Shown: piece by piece, positions 17,957-26,539 of the stretch
Position numbering within the stretch: the first letter of the stretch is position 1
Layout of the letters: each line of letters starts with the position of its first letter
From: Pseudomonas rhizophila
GTDB lineage: Bacteria > Pseudomonadota > Gammaproteobacteria > Pseudomonadales > Pseudomonadaceae
Assembly: GCF_003033885.1 (NCBI RefSeq)
Contig: NZ_CP024081.1
Location: 5,701,178 to 5,765,177 of the forward strand
DNA: 64,000 nucleotides
Direction: 5' to 3'
Notes under the pieces: generated by a model
Seen by the model: the letters and a program-made list of their open reading frames with translations, nothing else
Databases searched by the model: none
What the model was told of the DNA's origin: nothing
Position numbers and translations under genes: made by a program

Positions 17957-18052
17957 CTATCGCGAGCAGGCTCGCTCCCACAGGAGCCCAGGGCGAATGC
18001 AGAATCTGTATTCGCCGCCAATCCCTTGTGGGAGCGAGCCTGCTCGCGATGG
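17957..18052. repeat. REP pair (inverted, opposite orientation)
   Basis: CTATCGCGAGCAGGCTCGCTCC at the left and GGAGCGAGCCTGCTCGCGATGG at the right. The copies are in tail-to-tail order compared with the pair at 14404. It separates two convergent transcripts. Confidence 0.85.
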
Positions 18053-18094
18053 CTAGTGGGCAGTCGACACATTCGTCGCCTGCCCACCGTCAAA

Positions 18095-21000
18095 TCACTC
18101 CAACCTCTTCACCTCACCAAACTGCTTGAGCGAGTCAGGGGTCACGCCCCGTCGTGCATACTGCCAGGCCCACTCCGGGATGCTCAGATGACTTTCCAGG
18201 TACACGGCAAAATCCAGACGGCTATGCCCCAAGCGGTTAGTTGGGAAGTTAAAGTTGTAGAGATAGAGCTGGGCCCGTCGTTGGCCGATGGCGAACAGGG
18301 TCTGGATGATTCGATTCGCACGGGCTTCTTCTGCCCCCAGGCTTTCTCTTAATGCCAATCCAAATTCCAGTCCAGTACGCAGCGACCCCGGTCGTCCAAG
18401 CGCCTGCCGAATAGTCGCATCGCTAAAATGCGGCCCAATCAGGTCAAGCCAGATCTGCATGGCGTAATCGGCTTGCAGACGCATAAGGTTCCCCACTAAC
18501 CCCGGGGTATTTAACAAGATGGCCACCCGATTATTGGACGGCGACTCCCCTGGAGGGCTAAACAACTTCGCGACGGCAGGTACGTCTATGCTCTCAACGT
18601 TCTTCCGCGCCCCGCCCAGGAACTTCATGAACGCCATCAAATTAAGTCGATAAACGAGAATGTTTTGCAGGTTCTGATCATTGAACACCTGCATCCAGTC
18701 AAGGTCGATGCGTCCCGTACGCTCCAGTTCGGCATAACGGGCGTCTGCATACGCGGCAATGAGTTCAAAGCGCCTGTCGGACAGCGCCGGGTTACGGATC
18801 CACCTCGCGACGTCACTCACGGACAACATGCCACCGAGGTTGTGAGCGATAACGCGGGATCTCAGGATAATGTTGGCCCGCCGCAGCAGATCAGGGAAGC
18901 GCCCAAGGGCCGTTCTGAATAAATCAACGGTCCGCTCGACCATGTCGGCATACATGAACTGATCAAACAGCTCAGCATCGTCATCGACGAACTTGTCCCG
19001 AACGCGCATCAGCTGGTCTTTTACGTCATCCAAATCATTGCGATCCACGAGACGGGCACCGTCCAGCAGCCTTTCAAGCTCATCCGGGTCCAGATGATTA
19101 TGCAGTGCCTCCTCATGCCTGACATAGGCCAGGCTATTGCGGGGATGATGACCGACCAACTGCCGGGCGGTGACCCCATACTCCAACATGATATGGGCCA
19201 CGTCTTTGGAAACCAGCAGGTACTTGTCATCGAGCAGCCGGAGAATGTTCTGATCATCGACAGGCGGCAGCAGAATGTCCTCGAACAGTTGCTTCATGGT
19301 GACTTTTTCCTGCGCGGAAAAAGGGCCGCTGGTGCCCGCCGTCAGGTTCGCCGGAGACCGGGGCGATAACATGCGGCCGACTTCCTGCAGGATCTCAGGG
19401 GGTAACTTAGTCCCTGGCGCCCCAGTAATTGCCATACGAACAGTTCTGTTTGCATGCAGGTCCAAGTAATCCAAGGTCGGTTGGAACAAGCGCTGCGGGT
19501 TGGGCGTTCCGTAGACGATCCGGGTGAGATCGAGCATCGCCGCATTGTCCAGAAGATTGACCAGCGATGGCGCATTCTCAAAAAGCGCTTGCTGCACTCT
19601 GGAGACTGGCGGCGCCACGTATTGACTCAACTCCGGATGTTGGTCGACATGATCGGCTGCCGCATCACGCAGCCCCTGCATCGTGAACGTCTCCTGGGCC
19701 TGCCCTTCATTCAACCCAGCCGCCAAGGCCTTGAATAGGCAATCACCATCGGCATCGATATCCACCACGCGCTCACCCAAGAGCAAACTGTAATGGTCAT
19801 GACCGGTTCGTCTCAAAACGACATCTGTATCTGCTCTATCCGGATGCTCGGCCACCGGATAAATCGTTTCATGTTGCCCCGGGGTAAAACGCACCGACCA
19901 GGCACGTTGTGCGGATATTTCATCAATGATCAGCAAGCTGCGGTTTTGTGGCCAGATCGCCAGGCGCGTCATGATTGACGGCACCAGGTCTATGATCCGA
20001 TTGTTCCAACTGCCGGGCGTGCGTATCGAATTGGAAACAGCGGAAACCGATAGGGCAGGCTTCTTTGACGGGCCCGGTTGGGCAGGCGTCTGCGCCGGCC
20101 GTTTGCCGCCGCCCCGGCCAAAGCCCACGGCACGCCACTGCCCATCGGACATGCGCGCCACGGTGCTGCGCATCACCCCACTGGAGCGGATGTCCAGCCC
20201 CGTCATCGGGTTGACCAGGGTGGCTTCGGTTGCATCCAGCTTCGTGTGGTCATGCACACGGAACACCGTCCCGTCGGGTTGTCGCACATACACGGGGCGA
20301 GCCGTCACACTGCCGGTGGCCACATTGCTGATCGTGGCACGATAAAAGCCTCGCGCGTCCGCGGTCAGCCCACGGATCACCGAGACATCCTTCACCGCAT
20401 AAGGAGCATAGATCGCCATGTCCAATGGCAACCCGGACAGCGCTTCATCCTGACTCTGGCGCGCGGTCACCGCGCGGAAAAAAGATTGGCCCCGAGAGGG
20501 CACGGTGCCTCGGGCAAGACGCGATCCGCCATGGTTCGCTACCGCATGTACGAGCGCCAGAGTCTTCAGGTTCAGCGGAATAGCCCCGGTCCTGTACACC
20601 AGCAAGCCGGTCTTGACGGCGCTCTTGAGCATCTGGAAACCCGGCGCCAGGAACATACCGGCCAACTCCATGACAACCTCGATCGCCATCTGCCCGAACC
20701 TGCCATAGGTTTGATGACGGACATCGCGGTTACTGTTGGAGCGTTGATCGGCATGGGCACTGTGAAAGTTGATGTGCGCCCGGTGGAGGGCTTCAAGAAG
20801 GTCGCCGGTGATCAACGAACCGCGAATCAGCGGACGCCCCCCTTGCTGCCCCAGCGTGCGTTTTATCTCGGAAGGGTTACGCGTGGAGATACGCGAACGG
20901 AAATACGCCTGCCAATCCTCCCGTGACAACAGCTCGGCAACGCCCTCGCTCAGATCGGCAAACTCGTGGAAGTCCTCGCCCTCGGGACTGTCGGGAAAAT

Positions 21001-23440
21001 AAACCCCCACGGTGCCCTTGATATCCGGCCCTTCCTGATCGGAAAACACCAGCACACCATTGATGCTGACCGCATTGCCCATATGGGCGTGTCGGCCGCC
21101 GACGGCCATGCTTCCACCCAACATCAGACCGTACACATGCACGCTGCGCCCCATGACGGAGGCGCGGGCCTCTACCGACGGCGAGCTCAGGACAGCGTCC
21201 AGCCAGAGGGCGAGTTTCTTCGTTGATTTGGGTGGGTTGAAGGTCTTATCGACCACCAGGGCCTTGAACACTGTGTCGCCCTTGAGCGAGGCCTCATAGC
21301 CTTTGAATTTCAGATTGGCCAGGTACGCTGTCTGCCAGGCCTTCTTGTAGGCCGGTTTATTCATTTGCTCCCTGAGCATGGCCTCATAACTGCCACCGGC
21401 ATCGATGCTCGTCACCATCTTGGCCAGTTCGCGCCCGCTCAACGTAATGAAATAGCCGTTGGCCGGGTTGCGGATACGCTCGCCGTCTGGATCGATCAGG
21501 TAAGCGCTCAGTACCTCCCTCATTGCATTCGGGTGCTGAGACGGTCGCAGGTTATCCAATAGCAACTGGGTCAGGCTGCTGACACGGGACTGCCCCGGGT
21601 TGGCCCTCTTCCCATAGAAAAACGTAACCATGGACAGGTCCGGATCGGGGTCTATGTCCGCGTGCACGACCTTTTGCAGATATTGCCTGATCTTCTGGCG
21701 GGTGAACTGCAACAACGTCTGGATATCACTGGCTGCCGATTTATAGGCGGCTTCCAATACCAGCAGCTCCAGACCGCGATAATGCGATTTTTCCGCAGAG
21801 GTCGCCGTTTTAAAGAAATCGGGGCGATTGTCTTCAACCAGGGTTTCCTGGCGCGCAGCCAGTGGCCCGGCAAGGGACAGCATGGGCAGGTCCAGCGCAT
21901 TTTCGACATTCAGGGCAAAGGCAGGCAAGGCGAGTGTTTCGTTTACAGGCGCATTCAGAAACGTTTCCAGCGCGGCACTTTGAAACCGCAGCAGGTCATC
22001 TGCGGCGATTTCAAAGGCGTGTCCAGACAATTCAGAGGCGATATCCCGAATCCTGCGTTTTTGTCCCTCATAGACAGGGCTGACCTTATTGACCAGATCC
22101 TTGAAGGAACGGAATTTCTGGATCCCTCCTTCCAGCGAGTACAGGAACAATGCGGACTGATCGGCCCGTTTGATGGCCATTGCAGCGGGCCATTTGCGGG
22201 GCGCTGCGGCACCCATGTCGAGCATGACGGCATAAACATGGGGAATGGGCGCCCGCAACAGGCGGTTTCTGTCCGTCATGCGAGGATGGGTCGTGATGAG
22301 GTCCAGCAGGCGATCCTCATCGTTCTGCAGGTTGCGCTCACTCAGAGTCAATTGGAGGGCCGGATCCCGATCAGCCTTGTACAGATCGAACAAATACAAG
22401 AAGCGCCGGTACAGCAAAAAAGCAAGCGCCGCTTCAGCTGTGGATGGGCTTGGTGTATCGAGCCAGTCCGCTACGTACTTACCCGTGCGAAACGCAAGGA
22501 GGTCATCCTGAAACTGCCGCTTGAGACTTTCGTTGGTGGCCGGTTGAGCGACATAGAATGCCGACTCCATGATCGCTGCAGTTTTCCGATCCAATGGGCT
22601 GACAAATAGGCTGTCAGCCTCTTCCACCGTATCCGCACGACTGAAGAATCCCACGCCATCGACCGTGTAGGTGGGCCGTGTGTCCGTTGTCAGGCAGCTC
22701 AACATGACGTCGGTAAAGCGCTGCGAGGAGATCAACGCACGCTTACCCATCGAGTCGACGCTAAAGTGGTTCACGTAGCAGTGATCCGGGTCCAGGTGCT
22801 CAAACGCCGAGGCACGGAATTTCCCTTGCGCAAGCTTTGCCTTGATTCTGCCGACCAGCAGACTCTTGAGTACCGTGTCGAACGTTGGAAGCGCGGCGAG
22901 CAACCGGGCCAGCTTCACCTGATTGGCATCCAGAAGCCCCAATTGCCGGAGCTGCTCTTTTTCACGGGCGCCGAGCAGATTGCCGTGAGCATCCACCTCG
23001 GTGATGAGGGGCTGTCCAGTGCCCTGATAACCGGGCTCGATGCCGGCTCGCAATTGCTGCAGGACGTCTTGCGAGAGTGCTTTACCGTTGGCCCGCAGTG
23101 ACGAAAAGTCCAGGGACATCTGACTTCGGTGGGGATAAACCCAGCCCTCTCGCGGGGACAAGGCGGAGGAGGAAGCCCGGCTTTGATGGGCTCTCAGAAA
23201 GCCTTGTGTCACGGCGTCCCGCAACGTCACCGCGGCGGTTTTGCGTTCAGCGGCCGAATCGACAGTCTCGACCTCCAGATAAGTGACCTGAACCTGCACC
23301 TCGCCGGTGAGGCCCCATTGGGCTAACCATTGATCGGCAAATGTATGAGGTTGAAATCGGCTCCCGTTGGGTAACAGGCTGATGGGTTTCAAGCGCGCGA
23401 AAGAAGGCACACCACGTTCATTTTCAGAGAAAACAGTCAT
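18095..23440 (-). CDS. giant DUF6543-type toxin-like protein with OTU-like Cys/His module
   Basis: A 1781-residue protein of the dermonecrotic-toxin-domain family. The central part (about 550-900; FKGYEASLKGDTVFKALVVD, MLGGSMAVGGRHAHMG, DFHEFADLSEGVAEL) fits the family domain. A hydrophobic segment around 915-965 (EVVMELAGMFLAPGFQML) could insert into membrane. Near 1215-1260 it reads HYSLLLGERVVDIDADGDCLFKALAAGL with LRDAAADHV downstream. This matches the OTU cysteine-protease core, with Cys1234 in DGDCLF and a candidate His1216 in HYS lying before it rather than after, as in permuted OTU folds. About 520 further residues of unknown role follow. There is no signal peptide and only a weak ribosome site (GGA). 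Function is inferred; deubiquitinase or self-cleavage are both possible. Confidence 0.72.
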   Translation of the reverse strand: MTVFSENERGVPSFARLKPISLLPNGSRFQPHTFADQWLAQWGLTGEVQVQVTYLEVETVDSAAERKTAAVTLRDAVTQGFLRAHQSRASSSALSPREGWVYPHRSQMSLDFSSLRANGKALSQDVLQQLRAGIEPGYQGTGQPLITEVDAHGNLLGAREKEQLRQLGLLDANQVKLARLLAALPTFDTVLKSLLVGRIKAKLAQGKFRASAFEHLDPDHCYVNHFSVDSMGKRALISSQRFTDVMLSCLTTDTRPTYTVDGVGFFSRADTVEEADSLFVSPLDRKTAAIMESAFYVAQPATNESLKRQFQDDLLAFRTGKYVADWLDTPSPSTAEAALAFLLYRRFLYLFDLYKADRDPALQLTLSERNLQNDEDRLLDLITTHPRMTDRNRLLRAPIPHVYAVMLDMGAAAPRKWPAAMAIKRADQSALFLYSLEGGIQKFRSFKDLVNKVSPVYEGQKRRIRDIASELSGHAFEIAADDLLRFQSAALETFLNAPVNETLALPAFALNVENALDLPMLSLAGPLAARQETLVEDNRPDFFKTATSAEKSHYRGLELLVLEAAYKSAASDIQTLLQFTRQKIRQYLQKVVHADIDPDPDLSMVTFFYGKRANPGQSRVSSLTQLLLDNLRPSQHPNAMREVLSAYLIDPDGERIRNPANGYFITLSGRELAKMVTSIDAGGSYEAMLREQMNKPAYKKAWQTAYLANLKFKGYEASLKGDTVFKALVVDKTFNPPKSTKKLALWLDAVLSSPSVEARASVMGRSVHVYGLMLGGSMAVGGRHAHMGNAVSINGVLVFSDQEGPDIKGTVGVYFPDSPEGEDFHEFADLSEGVAELLSREDWQAYFRSRISTRNPSEIKRTLGQQGGRPLIRGSLITGDLLEALHRAHINFHSAHADQRSNSNRDVRHQTYGRFGQMAIEVVMELAGMFLAPGFQMLKSAVKTGLLVYRTGAIPLNLKTLALVHAVANHGGSRLARGTVPSRGQSFFRAVTARQSQDEALSGLPLDMAIYAPYAVKDVSVIRGLTADARGFYRATISNVATGSVTARPVYVRQPDGTVFRVHDHTKLDATEATLVNPMTGLDIRSSGVMRSTVARMSDGQWRAVGFGRGGGKRPAQTPAQPGPSKKPALSVSAVSNSIRTPGSWNNRIIDLVPSIMTRLAIWPQNRSLLIIDEISAQRAWSVRFTPGQHETIYPVAEHPDRADTDVVLRRTGHDHYSLLLGERVVDIDADGDCLFKALAAGLNEGQAQETFTMQGLRDAAADHVDQHPELSQYVAPPVSRVQQALFENAPSLVNLLDNAAMLDLTRIVYGTPNPQRLFQPTLDYLDLHANRTVRMAITGAPGTKLPPEILQEVGRMLSPRSPANLTAGTSGPFSAQEKVTMKQLFEDILLPPVDDQNILRLLDDKYLLVSKDVAHIMLEYGVTARQLVGHHPRNSLAYVRHEEALHNHLDPDELERLLDGARLVDRNDLDDVKDQLMRVRDKFVDDDAELFDQFMYADMVERTVDLFRTALGRFPDLLRRANIILRSRVIAHNLGGMLSVSDVARWIRNPALSDRRFELIAAYADARYAELERTGRIDLDWMQVFNDQNLQNILVYRLNLMAFMKFLGGARKNVESIDVPAVAKLFSPPGESPSNNRVAILLNTPGLVGNLMRLQADYAMQIWLDLIGPHFSDATIRQALGRPGSLRTGLEFGLALRESLGAEEARANRIIQTLFAIGQRRAQLYLYNFNFPTNRLGHSRLDFAVYLESHLSIPEWAWQYARRGVTPDSLKQFGEVKRLE

Positions 23441-23498
23441 TTCAGTGTCCGGTTGTGATCAGGGCTGGGACCCTATCGCGCCGTTCGAGCGGAAATGA

Positions 23499-23512
23499 CA
23501 TACATATGTATG
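23499..23512. promoter_or_regulatory. 14-bp palindrome upstream of giant toxin gene
   Basis: CATACATATGTATG is a perfect palindrome 58 bases upstream of the start codon at 23440, in an AT-rich patch. It is suitable as an operator; no regulator is identified. Confidence 0.3.
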
Positions 23513-23572
23513 GAGGGGTTAGAGGGTTCGGGGAAAAGCGTAAGTCCAAATGTCAGCAGAATCTCACGACTC

Positions 23573-23653
23573 CGTGGCGAAGGCGCTTGCTTGCGCTCGG
23601 TTGCGCAGCAACCGCAAGTTCTTAGGGCCGCTGCGCAGCCCCGCGCCACAGGG
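23573..23653. repeat. GTGGCGA-type intergenic repeat
   Basis: CGTGGCGAAGGCGCTTGC at the left and CCGCGCCACAGG at the right, enclosing GCGCTCGGTTGCGCAGCAACCGC and GGGCCGCTGCGCAGCCC hairpins. It resembles the second repeat family at 5876. It lies between the convergent 3' end of the methyltransferase gene and the toxin promoter. Confidence 0.6.
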
Positions 23654-23679
23654 TTATTCCACAGTACGATGAACCAGGC

Positions 23680-24615
23680 TCAGACCAGCTTTTGCGCCAG
23701 CACCGCAATATGCTCCGGCCCAATCCCGCAGCAGCCGCCCAGATGGCTTGCCCCGCGCTTGCGCCAGTCAGCCGCCCACTGAAGGTACCCTGGTGGATCA
23801 AGGTCTTCGCGCAGTGGGTCCAACCCGTCGTTGGCCGTCGCCTCCTTCGGCTGCGGTGGGAACGCGTTGGCGTAGGCTCCAATGTGGATCTTCACCCCCA
23901 GGCGCTCGAAGGTGTCCCGCGCGGCATCGATTGCTGCGCCGATCACTTCTGGTTGGCTGCAATTGAACAGCAGCGTTTCGACGCCGAGCTCGGCGGCCAC
24001 TGCCGCCGCGTCCGCCACCGGCTCACCGGAACGCAGGCGCGGCACTTCATCGGTGTCTTCATCTTTCAGGGTGAATGACAGCCAGAACGGCTTGCCGTCC
24101 TTCGGCAGCCCGGCGTGGATCGCTCGCGCTTCAACCGTCGAGCTTTGGGTTTCGGCCAGCCACAGGTCAACATGAGGCGCCAGGCCTGTCACCAGCGGCG
24201 CCAACAATTCATTGGCACGGCAAGCATCGAACAAATCGGGTCGATAGGAACCGAACAACGGTGGCAGCGACCCGGCAATCCGTACTGATTTGCCTGAGGC
24301 CTGTACCGCCCGCTGCGCCAGCTCCCCAGCCAGCGCCGCCAATGCCTGGCCCTCGGCTGCAAAGCGCTCCTCTCCGATGTGAAACGGCACTACGGCGTAG
24401 CTGTTGCTGGTAATCACGTTGGCGCCGCTGGCGATGTAGGCCGCGTGTACCGCTTCTACCGCCTGGGGTGCTTCGCTCAAGGCCAGCGCCGACCACTCGG
24501 GCTGTCGGAACGGGGCGCCCCGGCGTTGCAGTTCGCGGCCCATGCCGCCATCAAGGATGACTATCGTTGCTGCGCCCATATGCGATTCACTCATAAGCTT
24601 ATGAAAAATACTCAC
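23680..24615 (-). CDS. homocysteine S-methyltransferase family protein (MmuM-like)
   Basis: A 311-residue zinc enzyme predicted to methylate homocysteine to methionine using S-methylmethionine or a related donor. It begins with the fold signature ILDGGMGRELQRRGAP and carries SNSYAVVPFHIG. The zinc-binding cysteines are Cys219 (FNCSQPEVI) and Cys295-Cys296 (LGGCCGIGPEHI). The GTG at 24615 has AAGGA 8 bases upstream. An ATG at 24594 (MSESHMG) is the alternative but has no ribosome site. It is divergent, with a 77-base gap, from an amino-acid ABC binding protein and permease, which may import the sulfur substrate, much as mmuP accompanies mmuM in E. coli. Confidence 0.88.
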   Translation of the reverse strand: MSIFHKLMSESHMGAATIVILDGGMGRELQRRGAPFRQPEWSALALSEAPQAVEAVHAAYIASGANVITSNSYAVVPFHIGEERFAAEGQALAALAGELAQRAVQASGKSVRIAGSLPPLFGSYRPDLFDACRANELLAPLVTGLAPHVDLWLAETQSSTVEARAIHAGLPKDGKPFWLSFTLKDEDTDEVPRLRSGEPVADAAAVAAELGVETLLFNCSQPEVIGAAIDAARDTFERLGVKIHIGAYANAFPPQPKEATANDGLDPLREDLDPPGYLQWAADWRKRGASHLGGCCGIGPEHIAVLAQKLV

Positions 24616-24692
24616 TACCGGAGTCCTTCTTATAACTATTTAATACGCACCCATCGGTTAACCACAACTTATTTTTCAGCCAGGGATCTCTC

Positions 24693-25514
24693 GTGAAATT
24701 TCAACCGCTGCTGGCCCTCGGCCTGACTCTACTGGCCGTTTCGTCACAAGCGCTCGCTGGCGCCACGCTGGATCGCATCGAGCAGAAAAAAGAACTGGTC
24801 GGCGTGCTGATGGAAAGCTATCCGCCCTTCTCATTCCTCAACGATCAGAACCAGCTCGACGGTTTTGACGTGGATGTTGCCAAAGCGGTCGCTGAAAAAC
24901 TGGGCGTGAAGCTGCGCCTGGAAACCCCCTCCTGGGACGTGATTGCCGCCGGGCGCTGGAGCGGGCGCTATGACATCTGTATCTGCTCCATGACGCCAAG
25001 CAAGGCCCGCGCCGAGGTGTTCGATTTCCCGGTCCAGTATTACGCCTCGCCAGCGGTGATCGTAGTCAACGCCAAGGACGACAGCATCCATGGCGCCAGT
25101 GACCTGAGCGGCAAGAAAGTCGGCCTCACCAGCGCCTCCAGCTACGAGAGCTACCTGAACAAGAACCTGGTGATCGAAGGCGCCGAAGACACCCGTTTGA
25201 GCTACCCCTTCGAGGACGTGCAGATCGCCCCGTACGACACCGACAACGTGGCCTTCCAGGATTTGGGTCTGGGTGCCGGGGTGCGGCTGGACGCGGTGCT
25301 GACCAACCTGGTGACAGCGCAGCCGCGCCTGACCGAAGACAAACGCTTCAAACTGGCGGGCGAGGCGCTCTATTCCGAGCCGAATTCGGTGGCCATCGAA
25401 AAAGGCGACGCCGAGTGGAACAGCAAGGTGCGTGAAGTGTTCGCCCAGTTGAAACAGGACGGCACCTTGAGCAAGCTTTCCCAGAAATGGATCGGCGCCG
25501 ACATCAGCCAATGA
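24693..25514 (+). CDS. amino-acid ABC transporter substrate-binding protein (SBP family 3)
   Basis: A 273-residue periplasmic receptor with a signal peptide ending near ALAGA (about residue 23). The family 3 core is visible: VGVLMESYPPFSFLNDQNQLDGFDVDVAKAVAEKLG, GRWSGRYDICICSMTPSKARAEVFDFPVQYYASPAVIVV and a C-terminal LKQDGTLSKLSQKWIG. GTG start, with AGGGAT 6-7 bases upstream. Its stop overlaps the start of the permease (ATGA). The ligand is probably an amino acid; the adjacent homocysteine methyltransferase suggests a methionine-related compound. Confidence 0.9.
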   Translation: MKFQPLLALGLTLLAVSSQALAGATLDRIEQKKELVGVLMESYPPFSFLNDQNQLDGFDVDVAKAVAEKLGVKLRLETPSWDVIAAGRWSGRYDICICSMTPSKARAEVFDFPVQYYASPAVIVVNAKDDSIHGASDLSGKKVGLTSASSYESYLNKNLVIEGAEDTRLSYPFEDVQIAPYDTDNVAFQDLGLGAGVRLDAVLTNLVTAQPRLTEDKRFKLAGEALYSEPNSVAIEKGDAEWNSKVREVFAQLKQDGTLSKLSQKWIGADISQ

Positions 25515-26347
25515 CTTCCTTTCCATCCCCTTCTCGGCCACCGCAACCGGTGGCCGAGTCGCGCCTGAAAAAGATCTTCGGTTTTCGCACACGGTTGTAC
25601 CTGACCTGGGCAGCCATGCTGGTGTTGTTCGCGAGTTTTTTCCTGAGCTTCGACCTGAAATTCTCCATCATCCTGGACAAGCTGCCGAATCTGCTGGGCG
25701 TGCACCTGGCACCCAACGGCTTTCTGCAGGGCGCGGCGCTGACGCTGTTCCTGTGCCTGTGTTCGATCGTCGCTTCGTCCTTGCTGGGTTTCATCACCGC
25801 CCTGGCGCGGCTGTCCAGCAGCGCGGTAGCCTTCGGCATTGCCAGTTTCTACGCGTCGTTCTTTCGCGGCACACCGCTGCTGATCCAGATTCTGCTGATC
25901 TACCTGGGCCTGCCACAACTGGGGCTGGTGCCGGGCGCGATTGCCGCCGGGATCATCGCCCTGTCGCTGAACTACGGCGCCTACCTGAGCGAAATCTTCC
26001 GCGCCGGCATCCTGGGCGTCCCCCATGGCCAGCGCGAAGCCTCCCTTGCGCTGGGCATGGGTGAAACCGTGATCTTCTGGCGTGTCACCCTGCCCCTGGC
26101 CATGCGCACCATCATTCCACCGACCACCAACCAATTCATCTCCATGCTCAAGGACTCGTCCCTGATCTCGGTGATGGGCGTCTGGGAAGTGATGTTCCTG
26201 GCGCAATCCTATGGTCGCTCCAGCTACCGCTACATCGAAATGCTCACCACGGCGGCGATCATTTACTGGTTGATGTCCATCGCGTTGGAGCTGATCCAGG
26301 CGCGGATGGAGCGGCATTATGGGAAGGCTTATCTCAAGCGCAGCTGA
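25511..26347 (+). CDS. amino-acid ABC transporter permease
   Basis: A 278-residue inner-membrane permease of the HisM/GlnP type. The start ATG at 25511 overlaps the stop of the binding-protein gene by 4 bases. Several membrane segments are evident from about residue 28, and the ATPase-contact EAA loop reads EIFRAGILGVPHGQREASLALGMG near 165-190. The first 25 residues are cytoplasmic, Pro-rich and basic. No ATPase gene follows, so the importer is incomplete at this locus. Confidence 0.92.
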   Translation: MTSFPSPSRPPQPVAESRLKKIFGFRTRLYLTWAAMLVLFASFFLSFDLKFSIILDKLPNLLGVHLAPNGFLQGAALTLFLCLCSIVASSLLGFITALARLSSSAVAFGIASFYASFFRGTPLLIQILLIYLGLPQLGLVPGAIAAGIIALSLNYGAYLSEIFRAGILGVPHGQREASLALGMGETVIFWRVTLPLAMRTIIPPTTNQFISMLKDSSLISVMGVWEVMFLAQSYGRSSYRYIEMLTTAAIIYWLMSIALELIQARMERHYGKAYLKRS

Positions 26348-26506
26348 CAGGACAGTTCCGAGGATCTTGTAGGGCGACGCTTCAGGTCATGGAAGCCAAC
26401 GCGACGATCTCTGGATCGCAACACGACCGGCCTACAGATTCCATCTGCTGTGGCTTGCCCAAGGCGCGGCGTTAGCTGGCAGCGTGACCGGGGGTGGAAT
26501 TTTTAA

Positions 26507-26537
26507 AGTGCGGACTTCTTTCAAGAGAGGCCGCACT
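26507..26537 (+). promoter_or_regulatory. 5'-leader hairpin with the ribosome site in its loop
   Basis: AGTGCGG / CCGCACT, a 7-bp stem. Its 17-base loop holds the AGAGAGG ribosome-binding site of the autotransporter gene, and the ATG at 26540 follows just after the stem. It could modulate translation; untested. The rest of the 192-base gap upstream shows nothing recognisable. Confidence 0.4.
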
Positions 26538-26539
26538 CG

